Assembly: GCA_020744225.1 (NCBI GenBank)
Contig: JAGMWG010000007.1
Coordinates: forward strand, 1,054,001-1,118,000
DNA: 64,000 bases
Source of the DNA: Paraphoma chrysanthemicola
Taxonomy: Eukaryota; Ascomycota; Dothideomycetes; Pleosporales; Phaeosphaeriaceae
Direction of reading: 5' to 3'
In this document: one piece after another, positions 11,741 to 23,489 of the stretch
How the letters are laid out: every line of letters begins with the position of its first letter
Numbering within the stretch: the stretch's first letter is position 1
The notes under the pieces: generated by a model
Database searches by the model: none
What the model was told of the DNA's origin: nothing
The model's input: only the letters and a program-made list of their open reading frames with translations
Position numbers and translations under genes: made by a program

Positions 11741-13277
11741 GCATGCGACTGACGCGCCCCCATCACACCTGGGGACTAATCACAAGAAGCGAGAACCACG
11801 TACTGGACTGAAAGTGGCAGCGCGTCGAAGTCGGCCTGCTGTAGCGGCGGAACAATCGTCTTTGCCTTCCTCCTCATGGCGCCTGGCCTGACAGAATGCG
11901 TCGCTGGCGTGGAGACGGCTCCGGGGCATAGGGAGGGCTTGCTGCGCGCCTTCGTTCACCTGGAAGCCCTGGCCAAGACGTGCCTCTGGCCGTGATGCTG
12001 CGCCGTGCTTTTGAATGATCGCCCGGGCGAGCGAGCCGGCAGGGCAGCGTGGAGTGCGGGTTATGAAGAAGCAAAGAAATGAAAGACAAGCAGCCCGCGA
12101 TCAGACCGGCCGTAGCAGAAACATTGCAATAATGGCTTGGAGCAGGAGCATGCCACCAGACGCACTTGCGTCGCCTGCATATTCGTGCTGTCGGAAGCCC
12201 GCAGCTGCAGCTAACGCCGCGCTCCTCAACCTCGCAGACGGGCCTAGTAGTGCCGTGGCTCGCCCACCGAGACTCAATCAACGCCATTCGCGCGTCCTGA
12301 AGCATCTCAAAGCGTGCGGCGCCTTGGATGTTGCTGGATAGGCTGCCTTTCCTAGACGCTGCATCCATGACATGGCGAGTGACGGCAGCAGCACCAAGCA
12401 GCAACACCAACACGTGCGTCCAATGGCCCTGCACGTCTTCGTTGCACAGAGCAGTCCTCCCCGCTCTCTCTCCACCTTGCCGTCCGCGGTTTCATCTCAG
12501 GGACCGACAACACACACAAGTCAGCAGTGGGGCCCGCACGGAACCCTAGCGCCAGTGGGCCTGCGACACACCGCAATTGCAAAGTTACCCGGCTTGTGGG
12601 ATCTAGAGAGGCACGGATGTGAGATGGTAACCACGTTTGCTTCGGCCTTGTGAGCAAATCGGCCTCTTCTCGAAACGTGTGCCTGGGGCTGCCTCGTGTC
12701 CTTCCGAGTGGCCGGGTCAAGACTTCAGCCAGACGTGCCACAATTAAAATCTTGCACGGACTGCCACTTTCTTTGTGCACCGTGGCGACCACCGACCATG
12801 CGCAGTGTAACGGAGAAGCTGAAGAGGCTGCACGCTCCATGCGCACACATTACCTACACGAAATCCTTTGGTTTGATTGCTGCGGAACAAGCAAGGGTAT
12901 CTCCAGAATACACATCCAACACCCGACACATTGCCGCCTTCCCGTATCGCCTATCGATAAATACATTGCGTGCGCTTACGCCATGCATACATATACAAAC
13001 GGTTCCAGAATCGTCCAATAGGCCATATTGCCCCTGAAGTGAGCCCTCACATACGGTATTATTTACTGCTTCTCAACTTCTCCATCCAAACCTAGATTCG
13101 CCTTGGCAAAATGTAGCTGCCGTAGGCTTTCCCCTTGTGACATCGTCCTAGACGGCTTCGCTCAACGACTAAGTTTCGTGACGATCCCAGAACCCGGAGG
13201 TTGGGCCAGGCGGCTAAACACTAGATCGATGCAAGGCCGAGTTCGCTACGGCCGTGAAGATAAGATCTGCTTGCATT
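11741..13277. other. Intergenic region without a supported gene
   Basis: About 1.5 kb between the 5' end of the minus-strand gene above and the stop codon of the ELMO gene. It probably holds the promoter and 5' leader of the former. Overlapping frames of up to 186 codons occur on both strands but are low-complexity and have no family resemblance that I can see. Confidence 0.45.
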
Positions 13278-15532
13278 TCAAACTCCAGCAATGTCGTAAT
13301 AGAACTCTTCGTCCAGTCCCTCTCGACTGGGCAGGATCGGCTCTTCGAGCCCCACGTCTTCGAACCGCACGTTCAACAGCCGGATTTTCAGTCCATAGCC
13401 ACCGATGAAGTTTACCAGCTTGTTTGTATCGGCTGTAATCGGCTGCTGGTTTAGCAGCATAAGCAGTCCATCTAGCCACTCGGAAGCAAGGGTATGGCTC
13501 TGGGGATGCAGTTGCAAGAGGACGGACTCTTTCCGTCCCGCACCTGAGCCGCCAGATGTTTGCCGTAAATGATTGGCATGTGGCAAGTAACCATGTATTG
13601 TTATTCTCGTTGAGGTTGAGGCGCGCTGGCCAGGCAAGTCTGTTACTGTGCTGTCAGACGAAGACGTCGACGGGGCCGACGCCGAGACATTGCTCACGAC
13701 CGATGACACAATGGAGAGATCAACTATGATGTGCGTCAGTCACAGCGTCTACGCAGACCATCCGGCATGGCCGGGCACGTAACACTTACTTTTCTCCTGC
13801 AAGGTGTCCAGCCTGGGCTCTGCAGCTGTCTTTTCGTCAAAGTCGGCGTAGTGGAGATATCGACGGTTGTGTGACAGTCGCACAAAACGCCACGCAGAGG
13901 GCACTGAACGAGTGAGGGTCTTGCTGGTGACCGGGCCCAGGTCTGAGCCGTAGTTTACACCACTTGGGAACCACGCGCCTTGGAGCAGACATCTAATACG
14001 CTGCTCTTTGACAAACTGCAGCGCCTCGTGATTGAGCTCATCACGCACTTGTCTAGTGGGGTCAGCATGGCCAGCATATGGGTGTTTGACGAACATACCG
14101 GAGATGATGGCCCCATGCATCTTCGCAGGTCAGCTCAAGCAGTTCCATCTGCAGCTCTCTGAGCCGCTTCAGCTCGAATTCCGCCAGTTCTTCCTCCACG
14201 TCTTTGATCTCCTTGGTGCGTGGCGCTTGTCCCACGATCTGTTCTATCAATATTCGGACTAGCTCTTCGATCTTCTCGTAGTCCTCGATCTGTGCGCCCG
14301 CCACCTTCCACAGTCGTATGAAGGCGTTAAGACCACTCGTGTGCAGTCGTGACCAGTGTAACAGGAGGGGTTTGAAAGCTCGGTCGAAACTGGCCCGAGA
14401 CTCCAGCGCTGTGTATCTATGCGATTCGACGTCGTCGAACTTGTCCACCTCGAAATGTTCGTACAGGATCGATGTCACAGACAGACTTGCTCGCGCAATG
14501 GGACAGCGTTGTTCAGATGCCTCGGCCGACTGCTCGAGTAGCAGCTTTTGGAATCCATCTTCGTTCTTGTAGACAAAGTCCGTCAGGTCCATCAAACCAA
14601 GGAAACCAGTCGTATCGAATTCCCAGGCTGGTGATTCAGTGTCAAATCCCAAACGTCTCCATTTCACGGGATCTTGCTTCTTGTTGCCTTTAGCGTCCAC
14701 ACTGGAATTCTCTGACCGATCTGGCAGGCTGGCTGTGTGCAATCCTCGGATGGCCCTCCGGTGCTCTGGCTTCTCCAAGTCTACCTTCTCTTCCCTCCAA
14801 TTTCGAAGCAGGACCTTGGTCAACGACTGAAAGTCCAGCAGTGGATGAGCCAGGTCTTGTATTGCAGAGCTCTGCATGAGCCCATAGACACTTTTGATCA
14901 CGCCCAGCTCCTGCAGCTGTTTTATAAACTTTGGCCATTCGAATGCTGCGTCATTCGCGATCGCGTCGCGCATGAGCGCATTTATGAGCTGGAGAGAATT
15001 GGCGCATAGTGCGTGGTCGGCGGAGTTGATCTTCTCGACAAGCGAAGGCAGGAATTGCGGCTGAGTGTCGACTGCGGGCTTCAGGCGTTGAAAGCCAGTA
15101 ATACCAGGCTGGGAGTTGCGATGCGAGGGATGGCCGACAATGGCTGCGAGCACCGACATGGCGCCTCTATTGACGTTGACGAGCGGTTGCGCGACTACGA
15201 GGTCGACAATCTACTCGTGTCTGTTAGACTGTGGGATGTGCCTAGTCTTTCACTTCTCTACTCACCCTAACTATCAGATCGTCGGTAACATGGTCCCAGC
15301 CCTTGTCCAGCTCTAGCAGGCGCGCCAACGATGTAAGGCAGTATGCCAGCGTGTTGCCCGTGGAATGCAGTGCCAGAAATCGCAGCTTCGGTAGGCCACC
15401 TTCGTATATGAAGACATCTGCGAATGACGGGTCGCCTATGGCATTCTGCAGCTTGAAGACTGCCATCTTCCGCACCGACTCCTCCTCCGCGCCCAGTCGG
15501 GCGACCAGATCGGAGACATTCACGCTATCCAT
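13278..15532 (-). CDS. ELMO/CED-12 domain protein
   Basis: Minus-strand exons 15532-15266, 15210-14099, 14052-13790 and 13723-13278 give 695 residues, all junctions in frame. The N-terminal ~250 residues are armadillo-like helices (MDSVNVSDLVARLGAEEESV start). The ELMO domain lies at about 270-440 and includes WRRLGFDTESPAWEF, GFLGLMDLTDFVYKNED and the RCPIARASLSVTSILYEHFEV segment. A PH-like region occupies the C-terminal third, with WRFVRLSHNRRYLHYADF near its start and the LASEWLDGLLMLLNQQP helix near its end. ELMO proteins work with DOCK-type exchange factors to activate Rac GTPases and actin remodelling, so a role in polarity or morphogenesis is inferred, not shown. The gene is divergent from the next one across about 500 bases. 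Confidence 0.9.
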
Positions 15533-16036
15533 GCCTCTAGTGATATTGCGCGGGATGCCACAATCTGGGGTAAGAATGCGCAATGTGTAAGCGCGTCACG
15601 TTCACCTTGACGTGCACGGCATAGCGTAGAAATGCGATCCAAGAAAGGCGAGCGCCGTCAATCGTGAATGAGTGTTGATATGTTTGACCCTTTTGTGGTC
15701 GCGATGATCAGTCTAAATGAGCTCTAGCGCAACACGTGAAGATCGTGGGGTTCCTGCCAGGCACGGCGCGTGCCTGCCTTGACAGGGCTAGGCAGGCAGG
15801 GACGACCGAGCAAGGATCTCGGGGCAACAACACGGTCCTCCGCCAACTCCACCTCCACCTCTCGCCGTCACTCTTTCTCTTACCTGCCATGTTTTCTGCG
15901 TTCCAGCGTTGACACTACCGTGATACCCATCTACTCTCACTCTCCTCATCGGTCATCGTTCCAGCGTCACCGCCAACCACTCCTTCCGGCCTCGACGGCC
16001 ACCTCCGCTGCTCGGCGTCACCACGATCTTACCGCC
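15533..16036. promoter_or_regulatory. Divergent promoter region with palindrome
   Basis: About 500 bases between the divergent starts of the ELMO gene and the cysteine-rich-protein gene. It contains a CACGTG E-box-type hexamer near 15733 and a perfect 8-bp inverted repeat CAGGCACG/CGTGCCTG with a 3-base spacer. The plus-strand reading frame is open back to 15770, but the upstream part looks like leader sequence. Confidence 0.45.
15758..15776. repeat. Perfect short inverted repeat (8-bp arms)
   Basis: CAGGCACG, spacer GCG, CGTGCCTG. It lies in the divergent promoter between the ELMO and cysteine-rich-protein genes. It could be a dimeric factor-binding site or a small hairpin in a leader RNA. 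Nothing in the sequence decides between these. Confidence 0.5.
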
Positions 16037-16741
16037 ATGTATATCACCTCCGACCTCTTCGGTGGCGCCTCCACCCACGCTCGCAACGACACGAATGTTT
16101 GGAACCAGTGCACAGTCATGGCAGATTCGCCGCATGCAGCAGGCCTAGGCAAGAGGAAGAGACTCGATGGCGAAGACACTCCCAGCAGGTACGAAGACCT
16201 ACAGTACACCAATCTAAGCCCACAAACTGATGGACTTAGCAACGCTTGTATATACCAGCAACGATCGTCACCTGCCAGTCGTGGCTACACTCGTTTTCAC
16301 GCCCACAACGCCTCGGCTTGCGAAAGCAACCGGAATTCAACATACTCGGTGTTTTCGGCTTTGCCGCTCTACACCACTTCGGAAAGGCGGCCAGTAAAAC
16401 AAGTGAAGCGACATAGCCCAAAGGCCACTCTCGTCAAGTCGACATCACATCTGATGGACATGGAGTACGATCTTCCACCGAGCATACCCAAAGCCGAAAC
16501 GCATACACATACAGCATCCGATTTACGGCCATGTCATGCCTGCAAGTCAGCACCAAAACGGAAGAAGGATCTCGAGAACTACCTTGATTGTCGACGGTGC
16601 GATGGCCGAACTTGCTACATTTGTGCTCGACAGTGTTTTGGAGGGTGCGGGAAAGCGGTGTGCAAGAAATGCATCGTTGAAGTCGGAGAAGAGGGAGATC
16701 CGTGGTGCCTGGATTGCTATGCGCGGAACATAAATACTTGA
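16037..16741 (+). CDS. Fungal protein with C-terminal cysteine-rich zinc-type domain
   Basis: Single-exon frame of 234 residues from the ATG at 16037 (GCCATG context). The frame is open back to 15770, but that upstream part is Ser/Arg-rich and leader-like. The first ~165 residues are low-complexity and contain a basic GKRKR motif that could be a nuclear signal. The C-terminal ~65 residues hold a dense cysteine pattern: CHACKSAP, LDCRRCDGRTCYICARQC, GGCGKAVCKKC and WCLDCY. This spacing suggests two or more bound zinc ions in a treble-clef or RING-like fold. I cannot assign a named family or function. A later in-frame ATG (MADSPHAAG) is another possible start. Confidence 0.72.
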   Translation: MYITSDLFGGASTHARNDTNVWNQCTVMADSPHAAGLGKRKRLDGEDTPSRYEDLQYTNLSPQTDGLSNACIYQQRSSPASRGYTRFHAHNASACESNRNSTYSVFSALPLYTTSERRPVKQVKRHSPKATLVKSTSHLMDMEYDLPPSIPKAETHTHTASDLRPCHACKSAPKRKKDLENYLDCRRCDGRTCYICARQCFGGCGKAVCKKCIVEVGEEGDPWCLDCYARNINT

Positions 16742-18911
16742 AGGATACGACCGCATGTTGTGATTTTACTTTTCTATTGGGGCAATATTGCGCCATATAC
16801 CAGCAAGGCGCAGGTTCACAGTTCATACGTTATTGGGCATATATTGTGGCATGGCTTCCACCTTCTTTTCGGCACCACTATTCGCATAATGGACTTCTTG
16901 GGCACAAGAACAATGCTTCTCAACGACCTACGACATACCAACTCCTGCCACTGATTCACCATATCCCGGTCGATTCACTTCTTCTTCCACACCCCACAGC
17001 CATCCCTTGTGGTCATTATAATCATAGGAATCTCATCAGGTTAGGCTGGCCGAGCTTCGTCACTGCTTAATTAAATTGCTGCGCGCCGGGCAGGCCCTCA
17101 TATAGCTTAATGACAACATGTATATATCGCGAAATAGAACACGCTCAGCCCCGTTGAGCATGTATGTGTTAAAATGATAAGCCAATACACCATGATTGTA
17201 GAGCCCGCATTAGTGTTCCACGTTGCATTGTGAAGTATAAAAAGGAGATTCCACTAGCACGAGTACTGCGGATGGGACACAAGAAACACGAAAACATATC
17301 GAGTAGCTGAGAGACCATCAGGTACTGGAGCAAGATATCGATTTTTTTTCGAGGAAGTGTCAACCTGCAAGCAATGGGGGTTATTTTTCCCATATTTGAT
17401 TATGTGATGTCGTCGCATGTTCACGAGGATCACAGCCCGAGGTCAACGTTGAAAGAAACCATTTGAAAGACAAGACATCAGTAGAAACAAAATTTAATGG
17501 AAGAACTCTAGAAGTACCTAGTTAACACGTCGCTGTCTCAAATATACAGATTGGGTATAGACTGAATTGCAATGAGCCTGGCACACGAGGGTAAGATTTC
17601 AAGTAGAGGGCTTGATACACGACCACGGTGTGAGATTTATTCATAGAAAGTACATCGCACAAAGTATGGAACGTGGTATTAGAGAATAATCAATGGTACT
17701 ATATAGGATGGGAAGAAGATACAGAAGGGCAGTAGAGCCTGCCAATCTGGGGTAGGGGACATCTCAGTGAAGATATGATACAGGTGCAGGGCTGTCTTTA
17801 TAGCTTCCCAGACACTACTTTAGTTCTCGTTGTGTTCATTTTACGACTCGCGCGCGCTCCTCTACACAATCATCATTCAAGCCATCTGCTCCCAATGCTT
17901 ACATGTTCAGATTTAAAAGTCAATAAGTTAGCATTACTACGACAGACGAATGGCGCCTTTCTTGGGCTGTTCACCAGTCTATCTACGCTTCGCCACGTCA
18001 GACACGCCACTTTCTCTTCCCACATCTACCTTGATGCTTTTGCTCCTTCGTGCACGACAAGCCTAGGCAGGCTGAAACACAATGTCATCGAAATAATAAG
18101 CTTTGGACGGGCCCCCAGCGCCACACGTCAGAAGCTGCTTGATGAAGATGAGATGACCGGCGCATCCGAATACCATGTCCCAACTGGTACTGAAACGCCA
18201 TAGCAAAGACGTTGGGCCCAAACAGGGACAGGGTATGTTCGCCTCGGAGGGAATATTTAAGTGGGAAGGGCAGCCCGCCAAACGCGAAGACTTCACGCTA
18301 AATGTTGACGGACTGGTTCTGACCCGCAGGCACCCAGATGTGCAAGGACCTAAACAGGTGAAAATGAGTGACCGTGCATCGATTGAACTGGGGATCACGA
18401 AGGAAGAACGTCCCGCAGGATAGAGGCATCGACATCGAAGCACAGTTCGAGTAATATGGAAGCCTCGCAAGAAGAGGTATTGACAACTTTCAAGCCGCGG
18501 AGGCTCTGAACAGGCAGGACTCAGACGTGTCGAGATGAACAGAAACCCTGCGTCGATCGAGCAGGTAGGAGTGACGACTTGATCAAGTTGGCTCAAAACA
18601 GAAAAGTCACTTCGCGGGATTGGATCGCCATGAAGTATCAGTTTGTAGATTGTGTGCGATACGGCTTAGCCAAGTCCTTCAGCAGGATCAAGGGAGGAAG
18701 GCTTCTTTTATACCCGTACATACTGAGGAGATCGTTCCCAAGGACAGTGGTAGCTGTATTGAGAACCAGCCATGTCTGGACACAACACAGAAGAGACAAC
18801 TGGACATTCTCTGGATCAATTGCTGGGTGCCAAAATGCATTGCTTAATCATCCAATATACATACAATACAGGACAAATCCTCCACCTTTTCTCCCGCACA
18901 CCTCAGCGCTT
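16742..18911. other. Intergenic region without a supported gene
   Basis: About 2.2 kb. The first part is AT-rich and probably 3' untranslated sequence. Frames near 17.8-18.6 kb occur on both strands over the same bases (82 residues on plus, 177 on minus). Neither shows a recognisable domain. The right end abuts the stop of SDH1. Confidence 0.45.
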
Positions 18912-21169
18912 CTAGTACGTACGCTTGAACGGTGGCACCGCCTTGCACTCATTCTCGTCCAACGTTGTTCCAACGACCTTCCTGTATCCAAGCTCGGTCT
19001 TGCCATGCGGCTGCTTCTGCCATGACAAAGTGTGCTTCATCCATTTCTCGTCATCGCGATCGGGGAAGTCCTCACGTGCGTGCGCTCCTCTTGACTCCTG
19101 GCGGTTGGCGGCTGATTCGGCGGTCTGGACGGCACAGGTGAGCAAGTTCCGTAGTTCAAGAGTCTCGACAAGGTCGGAGTTCCAGATCATGCTGCGATCC
19201 TTGATACCAACATCGGCAAACTGGGAGTCCACCTCATGGATCTTCTTGACACCCTCGTCAAGCGATTCTTGAGTTCGGAAGACGGCGACATCGGTCTGCA
19301 TGACCTTTTGCATGGCGAGGCGGACCTCGGCAGTAGACTTCGAGCCATCAGAGTTGCGGACCTTGTCGAGCACGGCGATGGAGTCGGCACCAGCATCAGC
19401 GGAAACGGCGTCAGCTTTCTGGCCTGGGTTGAAGTTGTCGCGGATGGTGTGAGATACGGCACGACCGAAGACGATAAGATCGAGGAGGGAGTTGGCACCA
19501 AGACGGTTGGCACCGTGAACGGACACAGATGCGGCTTCACCACAGGCGAACAGACCCGGAACGACTTGATCGTTGCCCTGGGCGTCCTGGGTAATGACCT
19601 CACCAGTGTACTTGGTTGGGATACCACCCATGTTGTAGTGGACGGTAGGTAGCACGGGAATTGGCTGCTTGGTGACATCAACACCCGCGAAGATGGCGGC
19701 AGTCTCAGAGATACCAGGGAGACGCTCGTGGAGGACCTCAGGAGGCAGATGGCTGAGCTGGAGGTAGATGTGGTCCTTCTCTGGGCCAACACCGCGGCCT
19801 TCACGGATCTCAAGCGTCATTGACCGGGATACGACATCGCGGGAGGCAAGATCCTTGGCGGTTGGTGCATAGCGCTCCATAAACCGCTCGCCTTCGGAGT
19901 TGAGCAGGTAGCCACCCTCACCACGAGAGCCCTCGGTGATCAGGCAGCCAGCGCCGTAAATACCGGTAGGATGGAACTGGACGAATTCGAGATCCTGATT
20001 GGGAAGACCAGCACGAGCAACCATGGCCATGCCATCACCAGTGCAAGTATGCGCAGACGTGCAGCTGAAGTAGGCACGTCCATATCCTCCTGTAGCCAAA
20101 ACGGTGTTCTTGGCAATGAACCTGTGAATCGTTCCGTCCTCCTGGTTATAAGCAACAACACCCTTGCAAACGCCATCTTCCATGATCAGGTCAGTGGCGA
20201 AGAACTCGATGAAGTACTTGGTGTTGTGTCGGAGCGATTGGCCGTAGAGCGTGTGGAGAAGAGCGTGGCCGGTTCGATCAGCGGCGGCGCAGCATCGGTA
20301 TGCCTGTCCGCCCTTGCCGTACTTCTGGGACTGTCCACCGAATGCGCGCTGGTAGCTGGGAGAAATTAGCATGTCTCAAATGAACAGGAGCTGTAATCGT
20401 ACATCTTGCCATCGTCCGTTCTTGAGAATGGGCAACCGTAGTTCTCAAGCTCAATGACAGACTGGGGTGCCTCTCTTGTCATGTAATGAATAGCATCCTG
20501 GTCACCTAGCCAATCTGAACCCTTCACTGTGTCGTACATGTGCCATCGCCAATCGTCCTCATGCATGCTACACGCATTGTTAGCCTTTTTGTTCAAATTG
20601 CTTACAGCAGACTCAACATACTTTCCAAGCGCAGCATTGATACCTCCCTGGGCGGCTACAGTGTGCGATCGGGTAGGGAAAAGCTTCGATATGCATGCAG
20701 TATTGAAGCCAGCCTCGGCAAGACCAAAAGCTGCTCGTAGACCTGCTCCTCCGGCTCCAACGACGATGGCATCGTACTCGTGGTCAATGACAGGGTACTT
20801 CTGCGAGATGAAGCCTGATGCCTCCTTTGCTCGCAAGTTGCCGGTGCCGAATATGCGTGCCGCGGGGCGAGTCGAGGCGAAGGTGCGCGATGGTGCGCGG
20901 AGGCTCTTTGACAGCTGTGGGGGTTTCGTTAGCCATTGATCTCATTTCTGCAGCGCAAGACCACCAAGGCTTGGTTTAGGCCTCGCAAAAGCAATTGAGA
21001 GGTGCACGTTTCGCGCGAGCGACCTTGTGAACCAACGTGGGATGTGGAATACGCCTCCAAGCACAGAGGACCGGGTATAAGGAAGCCCGCGTGCAGGCGG
21101 TGGGGAGAGTAGGCATGCAGTACTCACCTGGCTGGCGAACTGCGTTCGACGCATTCTGAGACAGCTCAT
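18912..21169 (-). CDS. SDH1: Succinate dehydrogenase flavoprotein subunit, mitochondrial
   Basis: Catalytic FAD subunit of complex II, oxidising succinate to fumarate in the TCA cycle. Minus-strand exons 21169-21128, 20914-20622, 20567-20403 and 20355-18912 give 647 residues, about the length of yeast Sdh1. The N-terminus (MSCLRMRRTQFASQ, then LSKSLRAPSRTFASTRPAARIF) is an Arg/Ser-rich mitochondrial presequence. FAD site: DAIVVGAGGAGLRAA. The histidine in SHTVAAQGG carries the covalent FAD. Substrate and active-site regions include QFHPTGIYG, SRGEGGYL and GANRLGANSLLDL. The C-terminus ends KAVPPFKRTY. The 213-base first intron is much longer than the others in this window and may hold regulatory sequence. 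Confidence 0.97.
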
Positions 21170-22156
21170 GATTGCGGTAGCCAAAGAGCGGAGAGGCGGG
21201 CGGCGTGTGTGAGGTACTTTGAAGTCGCCTGGGTCGCAGGTCGATGATGGAGTTGACTAACGGCTTTTCGTGTGCGTTAATTGGGCCGAGGCTGCTACGA
21301 GCTGCACCCGGATCGGCCGCGCTCTCCCTTCCGGCTTTTCTTCTTACACCGACCCTCAGTTTGCCTCTATGAACTTGAACGCAATTTCGTCTCTGTAGAC
21401 TTCAGAACAGTCTATCATGCAATCGGAGGCAGCAACTGCCTTCCTGCCGGCAATTCCATCGTCGTCTAAACTGCACCACTACCTGCCCACAAACACATGT
21501 GAAATCCTCTGAAGCTAGCATAGGGTATCCAAATCAAGTGTACATGGTCGGCTTTTGCCATCTCACAAGGCTAGATTGTATAATTGACTCATTTGAGATG
21601 GCCATGGCTCCGATTCTGTCTGCCGCTGTTGACAGAGATGCTCGAGGGAATCGTCATCGTCATAGATGTCGGCTACTTCATCACATGGCAGACCACACTA
21701 ATTTCCCGTCAACAGTCGCCGCAACTCCCTCCGATAGAGCGCGCCGTTGACATTTTTGCATAACTCACTCTGTTACTGCCCATGCTGGTGTTACACTTCA
21801 TTCATGTAAACATTATGCCGCCACTTTGACTTGTACTGCCACCACTAGCACATCTTCGCACACCGGCCATTCTAGTTTAGACCACATGCCCAAACTTTGA
21901 CAACCACAAGTCGGCTTTTCTTGACCCGACAGGTGCAGACCCTCCTTGTGTATGGCCTTCGTCACGCTGGTATAGCACAGCCGGCTGATCCCGAATGCAC
22001 CATCACGAGCATGTTAGAACACGGCAGATATCATGAATTGGGAATCGTTGAATTTTCTTCAGTCGTTCATCATGACTGGTACCCATGCAAACCTATGCCA
22101 TTCGCCTAAGTACCTCCGAAGAAAGAGAAAACACCATAGCCACCATGACCAGCTTC
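21170..22156. promoter_or_regulatory. SDH1 upstream region / RPL3 3' region
   Basis: About 1 kb between the SDH1 start and the RPL3 stop, both on the minus strand. It must contain the SDH1 promoter on the left and the RPL3 terminator on the right. No further gene is evident. Confidence 0.5.
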
Positions 22157-23489
22157 TTAAGACGTGGTCTGGAGGTCCTTCTTCATCACACCCTCGTACT
22201 GCCTCTTCTCCGCCGGGGTCTGGTAGGCACCGTGTCCGAACTTGGACGAGGTGTCGATCCACTTGAGCTCAACCTTCTCGAGCGCCCTCCGGCTGGTGTG
22301 AATGAACATGGACTTGCGCAGAGTCATGACGCGCTTCTTGACACCAGGGCAGTTACCCTTGATAAGGACGAAGTCGTTCTTGACCTCACCATAGCGGACG
22401 AAGCCACCCATGCTGACGTGTGTTAGTCACGTGAAATAGCTGTTGATGTTGTGAACTTACGGAGTGATGTTCTTCTTGGAGACATCGAACTCGGTCGATG
22501 CGTTGCCCTCGTCATCACCCTTGCCGATGCGGTAGATCTTGTGGTTGACGGAGGTACGATGATGGTAACCCATCTGACCGGCACGGGCAACAGTCCACTG
22601 CACGTGGGCCGGATGCCAGGCACCGATACAGGCGACCTTGCGGAGACCCTTGTGCGTCTTGCGAGGAAGCTTCTTGGTGCCCCAACGGGAAGTGACACCG
22701 TTGTATCCGTGACCCTTGGTGACGGCAATGACGTCGATCATCTCGTTGTCCTCGAAGATGGAGCTGATTTCGATGGGCTTCTCGAAGAGACCGTGACCGT
22801 ATGAGACCTTGTCGGCGATGCTGCCACCGTTGATTTGAATCTCCATAAGGTGGGCCTTCTTCTGCTTGAGCGGGGTCTTGTGGATCTGGGTGTGGGCGAG
22901 GACGCGGACGACGGTGCAGTACTTCTTGATGCGCTCGAGCTCCTTGGTGATGGACGAGCCGCTGGTCTCTGAGTGCTTCTTGGCGTACTTGGTGAATGCC
23001 TTCTTCTTGCTCTTGTACCAGTTGCGGTAGAAGCGGCGCTTGACCTCGTCGCTCAAGTGCTCGGCCCAGACAGTGGTGAGCGAGCGCAGACCGCGGGGAG
23101 TCTCAATGTAGCCAACAAGACCGACGGCAATCATCTGTGCGACGTTAGTGTAGCCCTCAATTGCCATCCAGATCATTGCGTACTGGAGGAGTCTCAATGA
23201 CGGTGACAGCCTCGACAATCTCCTTCTTGTGCAACTTCGCACCCGGACGATCGAGATCGCGGACGATGGTGGTCATGCCGGCCTTGTAGCCCATGGCAGC
23301 TGTGAGGTGGACGGGCTTCTTAGGGTCATCCTTGGGGAAGCTGCAATCGTTGTGAGCACGCTGTCGAATGTCGAACTTATGGCGGCAGCGAAATTACCTC
23401 TTCACCTTACCCCGGTGGCGGGCAGCGCGCTTTCGCGGCAAGAAGGCCAGTGACCCGTGACGGGGAGCCTCGAACTTCCTGTGAGACAT
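22157..23489 (-). CDS. RPL3: 60S ribosomal protein L3 (uL3)
   Basis: Minus-strand exons 23489-23398, 23340-23184, 23134-22461 and 22412-22157 give 392 residues, close to the yeast length of 387. The protein starts MSHRKFEAPRHGSLAFLPRKR. It contains the conserved internal loop region (ASTEFDVSKKNITPMGG across the last junction, and GAWHPAHVQWTVARAGQMGYHHRT around the 'W-finger', near the peptidyl-transferase centre). The fold and the central histidine (the WHPAHVQW region, methylated in yeast) are recognisable. The intron-rich 5' half is typical of fungal ribosomal protein genes. Confidence 0.97.

Noticed and set aside
11874..12434. 186-codon minus-strand frame
   Set aside because: Low-complexity Arg/Ala/Ser composition in GC-rich DNA, overlapped by plus-strand frames of equal length. 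Better explained as upstream leader or promoter.
15770..16036. 89-codon N-terminal extension of the cysteine-rich protein
   Set aside because: Ser/Arg/His-rich with no protein-like pattern. The ATG at 16037 has a better context, though I cannot exclude the longer form.
18063..18596. 177-codon minus frame, with an 82-codon plus frame over the same bases
   Set aside because: They compete for the same DNA, the minus frame is Ser/Cys-rich, and neither has a recognisable domain.
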